Below are positions 1-8,032 of a stretch of DNA of 64,000 nt, piece after piece. Positions within the stretch are counted from its first letter, which is position 1. Every line of letters starts with the position of its first letter. Under the pieces are notes generated by a model. The model saw only the letters and a program-made list of their open reading frames with translations. It was not told where the DNA came from and made no database searches. Both the position numbers and the translations under genes were made by a program. Origin of the DNA: Acidimicrobiaceae bacterium (GTDB lineage: Bacteria; Actinomycetota; Acidimicrobiia; Acidimicrobiales; Aldehydirespiratoraceae); NCBI GenBank assembly GCA_028819005.1, contig JAPPMP010000042.1, positions 1 to 64,000 of the forward strand, read 5' to 3'.

Positions 1-75
1 CCGCCGCCCCCCCCAAAACCCCCCCCCCCCCCCCCAAACCCCCCCCACCCCCCCACCCCCCCGGGGGGGGGGGGG
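1..75. other. Homopolymer-rich contig edge
   Basis: The first 75 bases are runs of C broken by short A runs and then a run of G. No coding or structural signal can be assigned. Such runs at the very end of a sequence are more typical of a consensus or assembly artefact than of biology, so repeat calls next to it should be treated with some care. Confidence 0.6.
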
Positions 76-280
76 TTCGCAGCAGACACCGACACCGACC
101 GCGCCGCAGCCGCGTCTGTTCCCGCAGGAACCCTGCCCGTCGCCTTTGATGCGTCCATCACAACCACCTGCTCCCTGCGCTGCATTTACGACGATGCCCG
201 GCGCACGCCGACCTGCACACAACATACCAAAACCATCGATCCGCACGCAACACACCAAACCGCAGACAACGCCCACCCCG

Positions 281-603
281 CACACCCGCGGTAGCGCACC
301 CCGAGTACTCGACGCGCTCGACCTCGACGCCCCCACCCCGGCACACCCGCGGCAGCGCACCCCGAGTACTCGACGCGCTCGACCTCGACGCCCCCACCCC
401 GGCACACCCGCGGCAGCGCCCCCGAGGATCAGCAGCTTCTCGCGTTTGCGGTGCTCACTCCCGCACACCCGGGGCAGCGCACCCGCGCTCGCATCAGCTC
501 CGTCGCCGTGTCCCGCCCCACCTCCGCCCACTCCCGTACACCGCGGCAGCGCCCCCGAGGATCAGCAGCTTCTCGCGTTTGCGGTGCTCACTCCCGCACA
601 CCC
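281..603. repeat. GC-rich short tandem repeats, 60-61 bp units
   Basis: Two adjacent 61-bp units (281-341 and 342-402) are near identical and begin with CACACCCGCGG. A second unit of about 60 bp, beginning CGGCAGCGCC and containing AGGATCAGCAGCTTCTCGCG, occurs at 411-470 and 544-603. The core 'CACACCCGCGGYAGCGC' recurs at each boundary. Open frames here translate into the same low-complexity Arg/Pro/Ala text in several frames and are not believable genes. From 1 to 1030 I see no gene, only repeats. Confidence 0.75.
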
Positions 604-800
604 GCGGTAGCGCCCTGCAATGGGCGCACCCCGCTGTCGTATGGGAGCGCCCACCCGCATACCCGCGGCGGCACCGCTGTGAAGCGGACGCTGTCCGCCA
701 ACCCCCGCCGCAGCGAACCCGCAGCGGCAAAGACCCCGCAGCCAGGCACAGCGGCCCGCGGGCGGCACGTCGAGAATCGGCCTCTGCGACCCGCCTGCGG

Positions 801-904
801 CCGAGCGGCCGGTGAGCGCAGCGAACAAGAGCGGGAGTGGCGCGAAGCGAGCCAAGAGCGGGGCGCAGAGGCCGCAACTCGAAGGCCTGCCTATTCGCGT
901 GCGC
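801..904 (+). repeat. Dispersed ~104-bp repeat, copy 1
   Basis: The reverse complement of this segment matches 30881-30982 over its whole length, by eye about 85-90% identical, including shared blocks such as AGGCAGGCCTTCGAGTTGC, CGCTCTTGGCTCGCTTCG and TCACCGGCCGCTCGG. Both copies lie in gene-free DNA. No transposase or clear terminal inverted repeat is attached, so it could be a MITE-like or other intergenic element. Confidence 0.75.
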
Positions 905-910
905 CCTTAG

Positions 911-1030
911 CCGGGCGCAGCCGGAGCCGCGGGGGCTGGTATCCCACACATCCAACCGCGCCGTGGTCAACCCGGGCGCAGCCGGAGCCGCGGGGCTGGT
1001 AAGCGGTCTCGGCCGGGCGCAGCCGGAGCG
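911..1030. repeat. Three copies of an 18-bp GC-rich motif
   Basis: CCGGGCGCAGCCGGAGCC occurs at 911-928 and 972-989 and, with one change, at 1013-1030, giving spacings of 61 and 41 bp. The same motif with T for C (CCGGGCGTAGCCGGAGCC) occurs four times inside the P450 gene at 3575-5011. The last copy here abuts the stop codon of the minus-strand gene that ends at 1031. Confidence 0.75.
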
Positions 1031-2245
1031 TTACTGCGACTCTTGGGCGAGGCGGGAGAAACCGTCGCGGGTTTGGGGGAGTTTCATATCCAATACCCGG
1101 GAAGCGACGACCGTGCGCAAGATTTGAGCGGTCCCGCCGCCGATGGTGAACATGCGAACATCGCGGTACATCCGCTCCAGGGGGTTGCGCCGTGAATATC
1201 CGGCAGCACCGAACAGCTGCAGAGCGTCGCTCACCACCGAGATCGACGTCTCGGCTGTGAAGAGCTTGGCTTGGGCGGCAAGAGTGGGATCAGGAAAGGA
1301 ACTGTTGTTGGGACCGCGGGACTCGGCGGCCCGATAGGTGAGACTTCTGGCAGCCTCAAGTTGAGTGGCCATATCCGCGACCATCCACTGCAAGCCTTGG
1401 AACTCTGCGATCGGTCTCCCGAACTGTCGGCGTTGTTTCACAAAATCCACGCCAAGTTCGCAAGCACCGGCTGCCAAGCCCAGCGCCACAGTTCCCGCTC
1501 CCACACGCTGGCTGTTGTAGGCGTCCATCAGCTCGGCGAAACCGCGCCGAAACCCAGACGGCGGCAACAGCACCATGTCGTCTTGGACTTCCATGTCCTC
1601 GAAGATCACCTCGCGTTCGGGAATCCCCCGCAAGCCCATGGTCGGTTCGCGCCGGCCGAAGGAGAGACCAGGAGTCTCGTCCCGGACGGCCAGAAACCCG
1701 CCGATTCCCTGTTCACTGCCGTCCTCATCGAAGACTCGAGCGAAGACCAGGTGGAGTTTCGATACGCCGGCTCCGGTGATCCAGTGTTTCTTGCCGTTGA
1801 CCACGTAGCGATCACCGCGCTGGTCAGCTCGGGTGGTCATCTCCGAAGCAGCACTGCCGGCATCGGGTTCGGTGATGCAGATTGCCGGTTTGTCACCGGC
1901 CAGCACCAACGCAGCGGCCCGTTCACGCTGGTAGTCGGTGCCGTAGGCCATGACCGCTGAAATCGCGCCCATGTTGCACTCGACAGCGATACGGCCGGTG
2001 ACCCCGCAAACCTTGGCCATCTCCTCGACTACGAGCACTGCATCGAACAGTGACAAGCCCGGACCGCCGAACTGCTTGGGAATGGTCATGCCCGCGAGAC
2101 CCGCATCAGTCAGCGCTGCCACATTGCCCCACGGATACTCTTCGGACTGGTCGATCTCAGCGGCGCGGGGAGCGATCACCTCTTTTGCCAGATCGCGGGC
2201 TCGGCGCTGTAGAGCCAGTTGATCGTCGGTGAGCGTCGAGGTCAT
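1031..2245 (-). CDS. acdA: Acyl-CoA dehydrogenase-fold protein, probable 3-sulfinopropanoyl-CoA desulfinase
   Basis: This 404-residue protein has the full acyl-CoA dehydrogenase fold: the FAD/substrate loop 'ITEPDAGSAASEMTT' near 125-138, 'WITGAG' near 155, and the C-terminal 'FGAAGYSRRNPLERMYRD'. Both positions that can supply the catalytic Glu in this family are changed: the YEGT-type site reads 'IGGGTAQI' (about 368-375) and the isovaleryl-type site has Gln246 ('YNSQRV'). That pattern, Arg85 and the ending 'MKLPQTRDG' fit 3-sulfinopropanoyl-CoA desulfinase of Advenella (as I recall it, Arg84 and Gln246 are named there), which releases sulfite instead of oxidising its substrate. The match is from memory and unchecked. 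It is the last gene of the operon, and its ATG overlaps the stop of a duplicated mini-ORF. A plain acyl-CoA dehydrogenase is the alternative but would need another base. Confidence 0.75.
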   Translation of the reverse strand: MTSTLTDDQLALQRRARDLAKEVIAPRAAEIDQSEEYPWGNVAALTDAGLAGMTIPKQFGGPGLSLFDAVLVVEEMAKVCGVTGRIAVECNMGAISAVMAYGTDYQRERAAALVLAGDKPAICITEPDAGSAASEMTTRADQRGDRYVVNGKKHWITGAGVSKLHLVFARVFDEDGSEQGIGGFLAVRDETPGLSFGRREPTMGLRGIPEREVIFEDMEVQDDMVLLPPSGFRRGFAELMDAYNSQRVGAGTVALGLAAGACELGVDFVKQRRQFGRPIAEFQGLQWMVADMATQLEAARSLTYRAAESRGPNNSSFPDPTLAAQAKLFTAETSISVVSDALQLFGAAGYSRRNPLERMYRDVRMFTIGGGTAQILRTVVASRVLDMKLPQTRDGFSRLAQESQ

Positions 2246-2352
2246 ATTGATGTTGCCTTGGTAGGCGCTGGATGCTGGCTACAGCCTGTCACGTGCTGAG
2301 GAGTGAGCGTCGAGGTCATTGTTTGTGAAGTCATCGTGATGCTGCCTTGGTA
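2229..2352 (-). repeat. Partial tandem duplication of the acdA start region
   Basis: The 17 bases at 2229-2245, the first codons of acdA, recur exactly at 2303-2319. The upstream Shine-Dalgarno-like block 'TGATGTTGCCTTGGTA' (2248-2263, plus-strand sense) recurs with one mismatch at 2337-2352. The duplication therefore covers the ribosome-binding site and start of acdA and also forms the C-terminus of the TPR gene. Confidence 0.85.
2242..2334 (-). other. 30-codon bridging mini-ORF
   Basis: An ATG at 2334 overlaps the TPR gene stop (ATGA) and opens a 30-codon frame beginning MTSQTMTSTLTP. Its TGA overlaps the acdA ATG (again ATGA). The frame arises from the duplicated acdA start and keeps translation continuous from the TPR gene into acdA. 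It probably has no protein function of its own. It is too short for the ORF track. Confidence 0.6.
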
Positions 2353-3578
2353 TTGCCTTGGTTGTGGGACAGAGATCGGGCGGAAGCGTCTCGGGTCAGG
2401 GTGAATATCTCGTGTTGGGCATGGCTGCCGCCGATGCGATGAATGTCGGGGCTCAGACGGTCGAGTTCGGAGACCGCAACAGCGTGATCCCCGTCGACAT
2501 GAGCGCGGACTGCTCCAAGCAGCGGTCGTACGACCTCGCCGAATGCGCGCGCGTTCTCCGAAACGGGAGCGGGGTGAGCGGCCGCAAGCCCGGCAAAGAA
2601 CGGCGCCGCTCCGGGATGCTCAGAACGGCGAAGAAACACCAGACAGGCATGCATATCAATGAAGCCGCAAGTATGGCGCTCGGCGATTGTGGCCCAGCGA
2701 TCAGCCAGCAGCGACCAACGGTCGGCCACATCAACACCGACGAGTTCGAGCCGCCAAAGCAGCGATGTCAGATCACACAAACGAAACGCGGTGTTGGCGA
2801 CCGCCAACTCCTGATCGTGGATGGACAGCACCCGCTGGTACTCGCCAGCCGAGATGAGCCTGAGCGCCAGATGCCACCAGATATGGGTTGAGAGCGCGTC
2901 CTGGTCGTGCCACAGTGCGCCAGGCCCATCTAGGAGGCCCAGCGCGCCCTGTTGGTCATCTGCGGTCTCATAGACGTGCGCGAGAGCGTGACGAGCCCAC
3001 AGGTCGTGCGGATCGAGATCCAGAGCCGCGCGCCCGACCTGCTCGGCTTCGTCGAGACGACCGGACTCCTCGAGGGCGAAGGCGAGCTGGCCCTGCACAA
3101 ATCCATAACCGTGATCGTCGGGCCGCCAGCTGTCTGCCGCTGCCCGCGAAGACCTCATCCGACCCTCGGAGTCTCCGACGTGAAGATAGACGTCGTGCGC
3201 TATCCGAACCGCGGCGAAGTCGTGGCTCGTCGCAGCGATTTCGTCCCACGCCTCTGCAGCCCTGCTGTAGTCGCCGGCCAACATGCGTTTCAAAGCCCTC
3301 GCGTGGGCCTGTTCTCGTTCACCTGCGGCGTCCACCCGCTGCTCGACCCGTTCAACTTCAGATCGCAGAGGCGCCGCGTCAGGGGGAGTCCCGCAGAGAA
3401 CGTAGTACGCAGCGTTGAACACCGGGCCGAGAACGAACGCAGGATCATCCCGGTTGGCCTCTTCGAGTTCGGTCATGGGGTCGCCCCGATAGTGCAGCAG
3501 CCTGGCCCAGGCCCGGTCCCAACAGGCAACGCTGTCGGCCGTTCCGCTGACCGGTTCGCCCCAGGAGTCGACATTCAT
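2331..3578 (-). CDS. TTC38-like tetratricopeptide repeat protein
   Basis: This 415-residue soluble protein has no signal peptide and many helical TPR-like repeats. A recognisable one is 'EESGRLDEAEQVGRAALDLDPHDLWARHALAHVYE' at about 170-205. The layout resembles bacterial proteins of the TTC38 family, which have an alpha-solenoid fold and no assigned enzymatic role. It overlaps the upstream P450 stop by four bases, so it is translationally coupled. Its last codons (NTKAASR) derive from the duplicated acdA leader. A binding or scaffold function for the pathway enzymes is only a guess. Confidence 0.7.
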   Translation of the reverse strand: MNVDSWGEPVSGTADSVACWDRAWARLLHYRGDPMTELEEANRDDPAFVLGPVFNAAYYVLCGTPPDAAPLRSEVERVEQRVDAAGEREQAHARALKRMLAGDYSRAAEAWDEIAATSHDFAAVRIAHDVYLHVGDSEGRMRSSRAAADSWRPDDHGYGFVQGQLAFALEESGRLDEAEQVGRAALDLDPHDLWARHALAHVYETADDQQGALGLLDGPGALWHDQDALSTHIWWHLALRLISAGEYQRVLSIHDQELAVANTAFRLCDLTSLLWRLELVGVDVADRWSLLADRWATIAERHTCGFIDMHACLVFLRRSEHPGAAPFFAGLAAAHPAPVSENARAFGEVVRPLLGAVRAHVDGDHAVAVSELDRLSPDIHRIGGSHAQHEIFTLTRDASARSLSHNQGNTKAASR

Positions 3579-5011
3579 TGGATTCGGACCTCGACATGCT
3601 CGATTCCGTTCACGAAGTTCGAACGGACGAACTCCGGCTCACCGACCACCTCGATTGTCAGATTCCGCGCGGCGATCTCGTCGAGCAGAATGGCGAGCTC
3701 CAAGCGTGCCAGTGGGGCGCCGAGACAGAAGTGCGCTCCGCCGCCGCCGAAGGCGACGCTGGCGGGGGGAACCGGTCTGCTCAGGTCGAACCGGTGGGGA
3801 TCGTCGAAAACTGTCTCGTCGAAGTTGGCGGCCGCATACCACATGACAACCTTGTCTCCTTCTTTGAGCGGGGTCCCGGAGAGCTCGGCGTCGCGGGTGA
3901 CGGTTCGCCGGAAATACAGGATCGGCGACGAGTAGCGGATCACCTCCTCGGCCCCGGACTCGATCAGACTGCGGTCGTCGGTGAGGCGGGCGAACTCCTC
4001 ACCGAAGCGATGACACAACAGGGCCAGGTGGCCGATCGCGGAACGAGTGGTCTCGTTGCCGGCGAAGATCATCAGCCGGAAGAAGTTGGTGAACTCGTTG
4101 TCGCTGAGCCGCTCGCCGTCGACCTCAGTGTTGATGAGCTTGGTGATCAGATCATCGGCGGGCTGCCGACGCCGCTGTTCGCCCAGTTCACGTGCGTATT
4201 CGTTGATGCCGTGCGCGGCGGGGCTGTTGAAGGGGAGCAGGCGGAGCTCGGTGGTGTTGCCGTAGGCGTCGGGTTCAAGTGGTTCGTTGGAGGTTCCAGC
4301 CACGAGGTAGTCCGAAAGTTCGATCATGTAGTCGTGATCGGCTTCGGGCACGCCCATCAGGTCGCAGATGACCGAGATCGGGATCGGCTTGGCGACGGCG
4401 GCTATCCAGTCGCCTCCCCCGGTTGCAGTGATGTCGTCGAGACACCGACGGACTCTGTCGCGGATCATGCGCTGGTATTCGAGGACATGCCGAGGTGTGA
4501 AAGCGGAACTCACAAGGCGCCGCAGCCGGGTGTGGACCGGGGGATCCATGTCGATCATCGAAGCCCTGGCTTCGAGAGCGTCTTCGTCGATGTCGTATAT
4601 CTGAATGTGGCCGACCGCTGACGAATAGGTCGTGGCGTCGCGCGAGATCTCGACCACGTCCGCGTATCGAGTGACTGCCCAGAACCCGTTGCTGTCGCCG
4701 GGCGCTCTGCTGTTGCCGGGCGTAGCCGGAGCCGCCGAAGCTTGTGCGGTGCCCACGCCGGGCGCTGTGTTGTTGCCGGGCGTAGCCGGAGCCGCGGAAG
4801 CTTGTGCGGTGCCCACGCCGGGCGTAGCCGGAGCCGTTGCAGCTTGTGCGGTGCCCACGCCGGGCGTAGCCGGAGCTTGATCACTTCCGGTGATTTGGTT
4901 CCAACAGAGACCTGGTGTGGCTCTGACCGCGGCGAACACCTCGTGTGGAATCCCCTGTGAATACAGGTCGACGTCGGCGAGGTCGACAGGGGTTCGGGCC
5001 GCGGTCGCCAA
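3575..5011 (-). CDS. Cytochrome P450 with an in-frame Ala/Pro/Thr/Gly repeat insertion
   Basis: This is a 478-residue P450 monooxygenase. The oxygen-activation helix has 'AGNETT' (317-322), the K-helix ExxR is at 356-359, and the heme loop 'FGGGGAHFCLG' gives the thiolate Cys429. It is closely similar to the P450 at 6746-8026. Between 'GLCWNQI' and 'GFWAV' it carries about 62 extra residues (45-106) made of APATPGVGTAQAS-like units, where the sister protein has only a short loop. This stretch is encoded by the repeat described below. The only start in frame near the upstream stop is TTG at 5011, three bases after the aldehyde dehydrogenase stop, so coupling is likely. The electron donor is probably the ferredoxin two genes upstream. 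The substrate is unknown. Confidence 0.85.
   Translation of the reverse strand: MATAARTPVDLADVDLYSQGIPHEVFAAVRATPGLCWNQITGSDQAPATPGVGTAQAATAPATPGVGTAQASAAPATPGNNTAPGVGTAQASAAPATPGNSRAPGDSNGFWAVTRYADVVEISRDATTYSSAVGHIQIYDIDEDALEARASMIDMDPPVHTRLRRLVSSAFTPRHVLEYQRMIRDRVRRCLDDITATGGGDWIAAVAKPIPISVICDLMGVPEADHDYMIELSDYLVAGTSNEPLEPDAYGNTTELRLLPFNSPAAHGINEYARELGEQRRRQPADDLITKLINTEVDGERLSDNEFTNFFRLMIFAGNETTRSAIGHLALLCHRFGEEFARLTDDRSLIESGAEEVIRYSSPILYFRRTVTRDAELSGTPLKEGDKVVMWYAAANFDETVFDDPHRFDLSRPVPPASVAFGGGGAHFCLGAPLARLELAILLDEIAARNLTIEVVGEPEFVRSNFVNGIEHVEVRIQ
4694..4879 (-). repeat. In-frame repeat array inside the P450 gene
   Basis: CCGGGCGTAGCCGGAGCC occurs at 4716, 4776 and 4818, and in slightly altered form at 4860, embedded in longer repeats that include GCTTGTGCGGTGCCCACGCC. 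The unit spacings are 60, 42 and 42 bp, all multiples of three, and the minus strand reads APATPGVGTAQA repeatedly. The same motif between genes at 911-1030 has spacings of 61 and 41, which are not multiples of three. I infer that a dispersed repeat invaded the gene and was kept in frame. Confidence 0.85.
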
Positions 5012-5014
5012 CGT

Positions 5015-6499
5015 TCAGCCGATCACGAACGGGTCGCGGGTCTTGCCGCTCAACTCGACCCAGACAACCTTGGTGTTGACGAATCCATCGACCGCCTCAA
5101 TCCCGTTGTCCTTGCCGTGACCCGACTGTTTGAAGCCGCCGAACGGCGTGTTGTAACTGACGGTGCGGTAGGAGTTGATCCAGACCGTGCCAACATCGAG
5201 CGCACGTGCCACTCGATGAGCGCGGCGAATGTCGGTGGTCCAGATTCCTGCCGCCAATCCGAAGTCTGAATCGTTCGCCAAGCCGATCACCTCGTCTTCG
5301 TCGCGGAAGGTCATCACTGCCAGAACCGGACCGAACACCTCTTCGCGCACGATCGTGGTCTCGTTGCTGACATCAACGATCACAGTCGGCCTGACGAAAC
5401 GTCCGCCGAGTTCGGGATCGACCACACCGCCGGTGGCGACCGTCGCGCCTTCGGTTCGGGCCACCTCGATCATCTCCAGGATCCGGTCGCGTTGTGCGTC
5501 GGACGCGGCCGGCCCCATTTCGGTGGCAGGGTCGCCGGGATCGCCGAGAACCAGGCTCTCGGCTCGCGCGACCACTCTGGCGATCACCTCATCGGCGATG
5601 TCTTCGTGGATGTACGCACGGGAGCCGGCAACGCAGGTCTGGCCGCTCGCGGCGAAGATACCTGAGAGCAGACCATTGGTCACGGCCTCTGGATCGACGT
5701 CGTCGAAGATGATCTGAGGCGATTTGCCGCCGAGCTCAAGCACTGTGGGGGTCAAGTTGTCCGCCGCGGCGCGAGCCACGTGGCGTGCGGTCGCCCCGCC
5801 GCCGGTGAAAGTGATCTTGTCGATACCTGGGTGCGAGGTGATGGCTGCGCCGACAGCCGCTCCGCCCGTCACCACGTTTATCACGCCGGGAGGGAAGCCT
5901 GCCTCGGCGGCCCGCCGGGCCAGCAGCAGCGACGTGACCGGGGTTATGTCGGAGGGTTTGACCACCGCGGTACACCCGGCTGCAAGCAACGGTCCGAGCT
6001 TCCAGGTGAGCAGCATCAACGGCGAGTTCCAGGGCACGATCACGCCCACCACACCGACCGGCACCTTCTCGGTGTAGACCAAGAAATCCGGTGAGGGGTT
6101 CGGCAGTTGCTCGCCGTGGATCTTGTCCGCTACGCCCGCAAAGTAATCGAGATAGCTGCTCAACGCCGCGGTTTGCGCCGACGTCTCGCGAATGATCTTG
6201 CCGTTGTCGCGAGTTTCGATAACAGCTAGCTCTTTCGCGTCGCGGGCCAGCGAGTCGCCCAGCGCGCGCATCAACCGGCCTCGCTCCACCGCTGACATCG
6301 TGGCCCAAGGCCCGGTTTCAAAAGCCTTGCGTGCGGCGGCGACCGCAGCGTCGACGGCCCCGGGATCGTCTGGCACTTCTGCCCAGACCCTGCCGGTGAA
6401 CGGGTTGCTCGTCTGCATTCGCTTCCCGCTGACAGGGGGTACGAAAGCACCGTCTATGAAGTTGTCGAAGCTCTCAACAGAGCCTGTGGGGTCGGTCAT
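5015..6499 (-). CDS. NAD(P)-dependent aldehyde dehydrogenase
   Basis: This 494-residue protein has the length and motifs of the ALDH superfamily: general-base Glu in 'LELGGKS', catalytic Cys in 'SGQTCVAGSR', and C-terminal 'NTPFGGFKQSG'. I chose the ATG at 6499 rather than the longer ORF start at 6541 because GAGGAGGAAAG lies just upstream and the start overlaps the ferredoxin stop as ATGA. In this operon it is well placed to oxidise an aldehyde formed by the P450s or the alcohol dehydrogenase. A role like PuuC, oxidising a gamma-glutamyl-aminoaldehyde, fits the nearby glutamine-synthetase-like ligase, but the substrate cannot be read from the sequence. Confidence 0.9.
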   Translation of the reverse strand: MTDPTGSVESFDNFIDGAFVPPVSGKRMQTSNPFTGRVWAEVPDDPGAVDAAVAAARKAFETGPWATMSAVERGRLMRALGDSLARDAKELAVIETRDNGKIIRETSAQTAALSSYLDYFAGVADKIHGEQLPNPSPDFLVYTEKVPVGVVGVIVPWNSPLMLLTWKLGPLLAAGCTAVVKPSDITPVTSLLLARRAAEAGFPPGVINVVTGGAAVGAAITSHPGIDKITFTGGGATARHVARAAADNLTPTVLELGGKSPQIIFDDVDPEAVTNGLLSGIFAASGQTCVAGSRAYIHEDIADEVIARVVARAESLVLGDPGDPATEMGPAASDAQRDRILEMIEVARTEGATVATGGVVDPELGGRFVRPTVIVDVSNETTIVREEVFGPVLAVMTFRDEDEVIGLANDSDFGLAAGIWTTDIRRAHRVARALDVGTVWINSYRTVSYNTPFGGFKQSGHGKDNGIEAVDGFVNTKVVWVELSGKTRDPFVIG

Positions 6500-6753
6500 T
6501 GCCTTTCCTCCTCGCAGATTGAGATAGCGCTGCTGGGGCATTTTTCCACGACGATCTCAGCTTTTCGGCGCGGGAGCCGGCCATCTCCGATCACCGTGGA
6601 GATGCCCTCGTCGTCGTCGAGTCGGAAGACTCCGCTTTCGAGCAGTTCGCACTGTCCGACGCCGACACAGACGTCCTGGTCGAGTTCGACGGTCACGAGC
6701 CCGTCGGTAACGTCGGCAACGTCGGCAACGTCGGCCGGGTGAGCTTCAGCCAC
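6496..6753 (-). CDS. P450-type [3Fe-4S] ferredoxin
   Basis: This 85-residue ferredoxin starts at GTG 6753. The start has GGAGG six bases upstream and overlaps the P450 stop by eight bases. The ORF track shows a falsely long version starting at 7011. Three cluster cysteines are visible, two in 'CVGVGQC' and one in 'CPSSAI', as in the [3Fe-4S] ferredoxins that feed actinobacterial P450s. The N-terminus carries a small 'DVADVADV' repeat from a 9-bp DNA repeat. It probably transfers electrons to the P450s on either side. No ferredoxin reductase gene is seen in the window. Confidence 0.88.
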   Translation of the reverse strand: MAEAHPADVADVADVTDGLVTVELDQDVCVGVGQCELLESGVFRLDDDEGISTVIGDGRLPRRKAEIVVEKCPSSAISICEEERQ

Positions 6754-8026
6754 GAGAAGCCTCCATCTCGACCGAGAGCACGCCATGGACGAAGTTCGAA
6801 GGCGCATGCACCGCCTCGCCTCGGCGCTCGAGCACCATGGAGCGCTTGCGCATCTCAGACACAAGCACCGATATCTCCATGCGAGCCAGAAAGGCCCCGA
6901 GGCAGAAGTGGGGGCCGCCGCCTCCGAACGCGAAATGGGGATTGTCCTGTCGACCGACGTCGAACACGAACGGATCATCGAAAACTGTCTCGTCGCGGTT
7001 GGCCGACACATACCACATCACGACCTTGTCTCCCGCCGAGATCGGAGTGCCCGACAATTCGGCGTCTGTTGCGGCAGTTCGGCGCATGTGCAGCACCGGC
7101 GTCGCCCAGCGAAGCACCTCCTCGACGCCGGATTCGAGCAGCGTCTCGTCGGCGAGGATCCGCTGCCACTGGTCGGGACAGTCGGCGAATGCCATGGCCC
7201 CGTGGGTGATGGCAGTTCGGGTGGTCTCGTTCCCCGCGAACACGAGGACGTGAAAGAAATTGCGGTACTCGTCGTGAGACAGGCGGTCGCCGTCTTCGGA
7301 GGCTTGTATCAGCATCGTGACCATGTCGTCACGGGGATCGTCACGACGTTTCGCGCCCAGGTTCTCGCCGTACTCGTACAACGCGTGGCTCGCCGGACTG
7401 CCGAAGGGCAGAAGCCGCAGATCGGTTGTGTTCCCGTAAGCATCGGGCGGCAGAGAAGGCCCCTCGCCGGTTCCCTCCACCAGGTGGTTCGACAGTTCGA
7501 CCAGAAAATCCGCGTCTTCGGCGGGAACGCCCAGGATCGCCAGAATCACCCTGATCGGCAGGGGAGCGGCGACCATCTCCACCCAGTCGCCTCCCCCCGA
7601 CGCCAGGTAGTCGTCGAGCAATTCCTCGGTGATCTCACGGGTGAGGTTCTCCCACTGTCGAATGTTGCGCGGGGTGAAGGCCTTGCTGACCAGTCGGCGC
7701 AATCTCGTGTGGTCGGGAGGGTCGGTGTCGATGATGGAGCGGCGAGCTTCCAGGGCGTCGGGTTCAAGATCCCAGAGATTGGTGTGGCCAAGTCCTGAGG
7801 AGAACTCCTTGGCCCGCTTGGACGCTTCTTTGACGTCGGCGTGGCGAGTCACCGCCCAGAATCCCGAAGCTTCGTAGGGGTGCCAGGTGAGACCCGGTCG
7901 CTCCCGCATCTCCGCGAAGCGATCATGTGGCGCTCCGTTGAGATACAGCGACGGGGTGGTGACGTCCACCCGCGCACTGTCGGCAGAGCTGGTGATGGCA
8001 GCGGCGGAGTCGGCGGCGGCGGTCAT
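6746..8026 (-). CDS. Cytochrome P450
   Basis: This 426-residue bacterial class I P450 has 'AGNETT' at 264-269, ExxR at 303-306 and the heme loop 'FGGGGPHFCLG' with Cys375. The sequence 'DPPDHTRLRRLVSKAFTPR' (102-120) is the usual C-helix region. It lacks the repeat insertion of its paralogue at 3575-5011. It follows the glutamine-synthetase-like gene by six bases and overlaps the ferredoxin gene. P450 - ferredoxin - glutamine-synthetase-like genes are also found together in mycobacterial clusters for cyclic secondary amines (piperidine, morpholine), which suggests an amine substrate. That is inference only. Confidence 0.9.
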   Translation of the reverse strand: MTAAADSAAAITSSADSARVDVTTPSLYLNGAPHDRFAEMRERPGLTWHPYEASGFWAVTRHADVKEASKRAKEFSSGLGHTNLWDLEPDALEARRSIIDTDPPDHTRLRRLVSKAFTPRNIRQWENLTREITEELLDDYLASGGGDWVEMVAAPLPIRVILAILGVPAEDADFLVELSNHLVEGTGEGPSLPPDAYGNTTDLRLLPFGSPASHALYEYGENLGAKRRDDPRDDMVTMLIQASEDGDRLSHDEYRNFFHVLVFAGNETTRTAITHGAMAFADCPDQWQRILADETLLESGVEEVLRWATPVLHMRRTAATDAELSGTPISAGDKVVMWYVSANRDETVFDDPFVFDVGRQDNPHFAFGGGGPHFCLGAFLARMEISVLVSEMRKRSMVLERRGEAVHAPSNFVHGVLSVEMEASRG

Positions 8027-8032
8027 CGGGGT

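Noticed and set aside
146-1127. ORFs of 73-183 residues on both strands in the first kilobase
   Set aside because: They are low-complexity Arg/Pro/Ala text, repeat in several frames with the 60-61 bp DNA repeats, and none shows a domain or ribosome site.
6496-7011. 171-residue version of the ferredoxin
   Set aside because: The first 86 residues are read out of the P450 gene in another frame; the GTG at 6753 with GGAGG is the better start.
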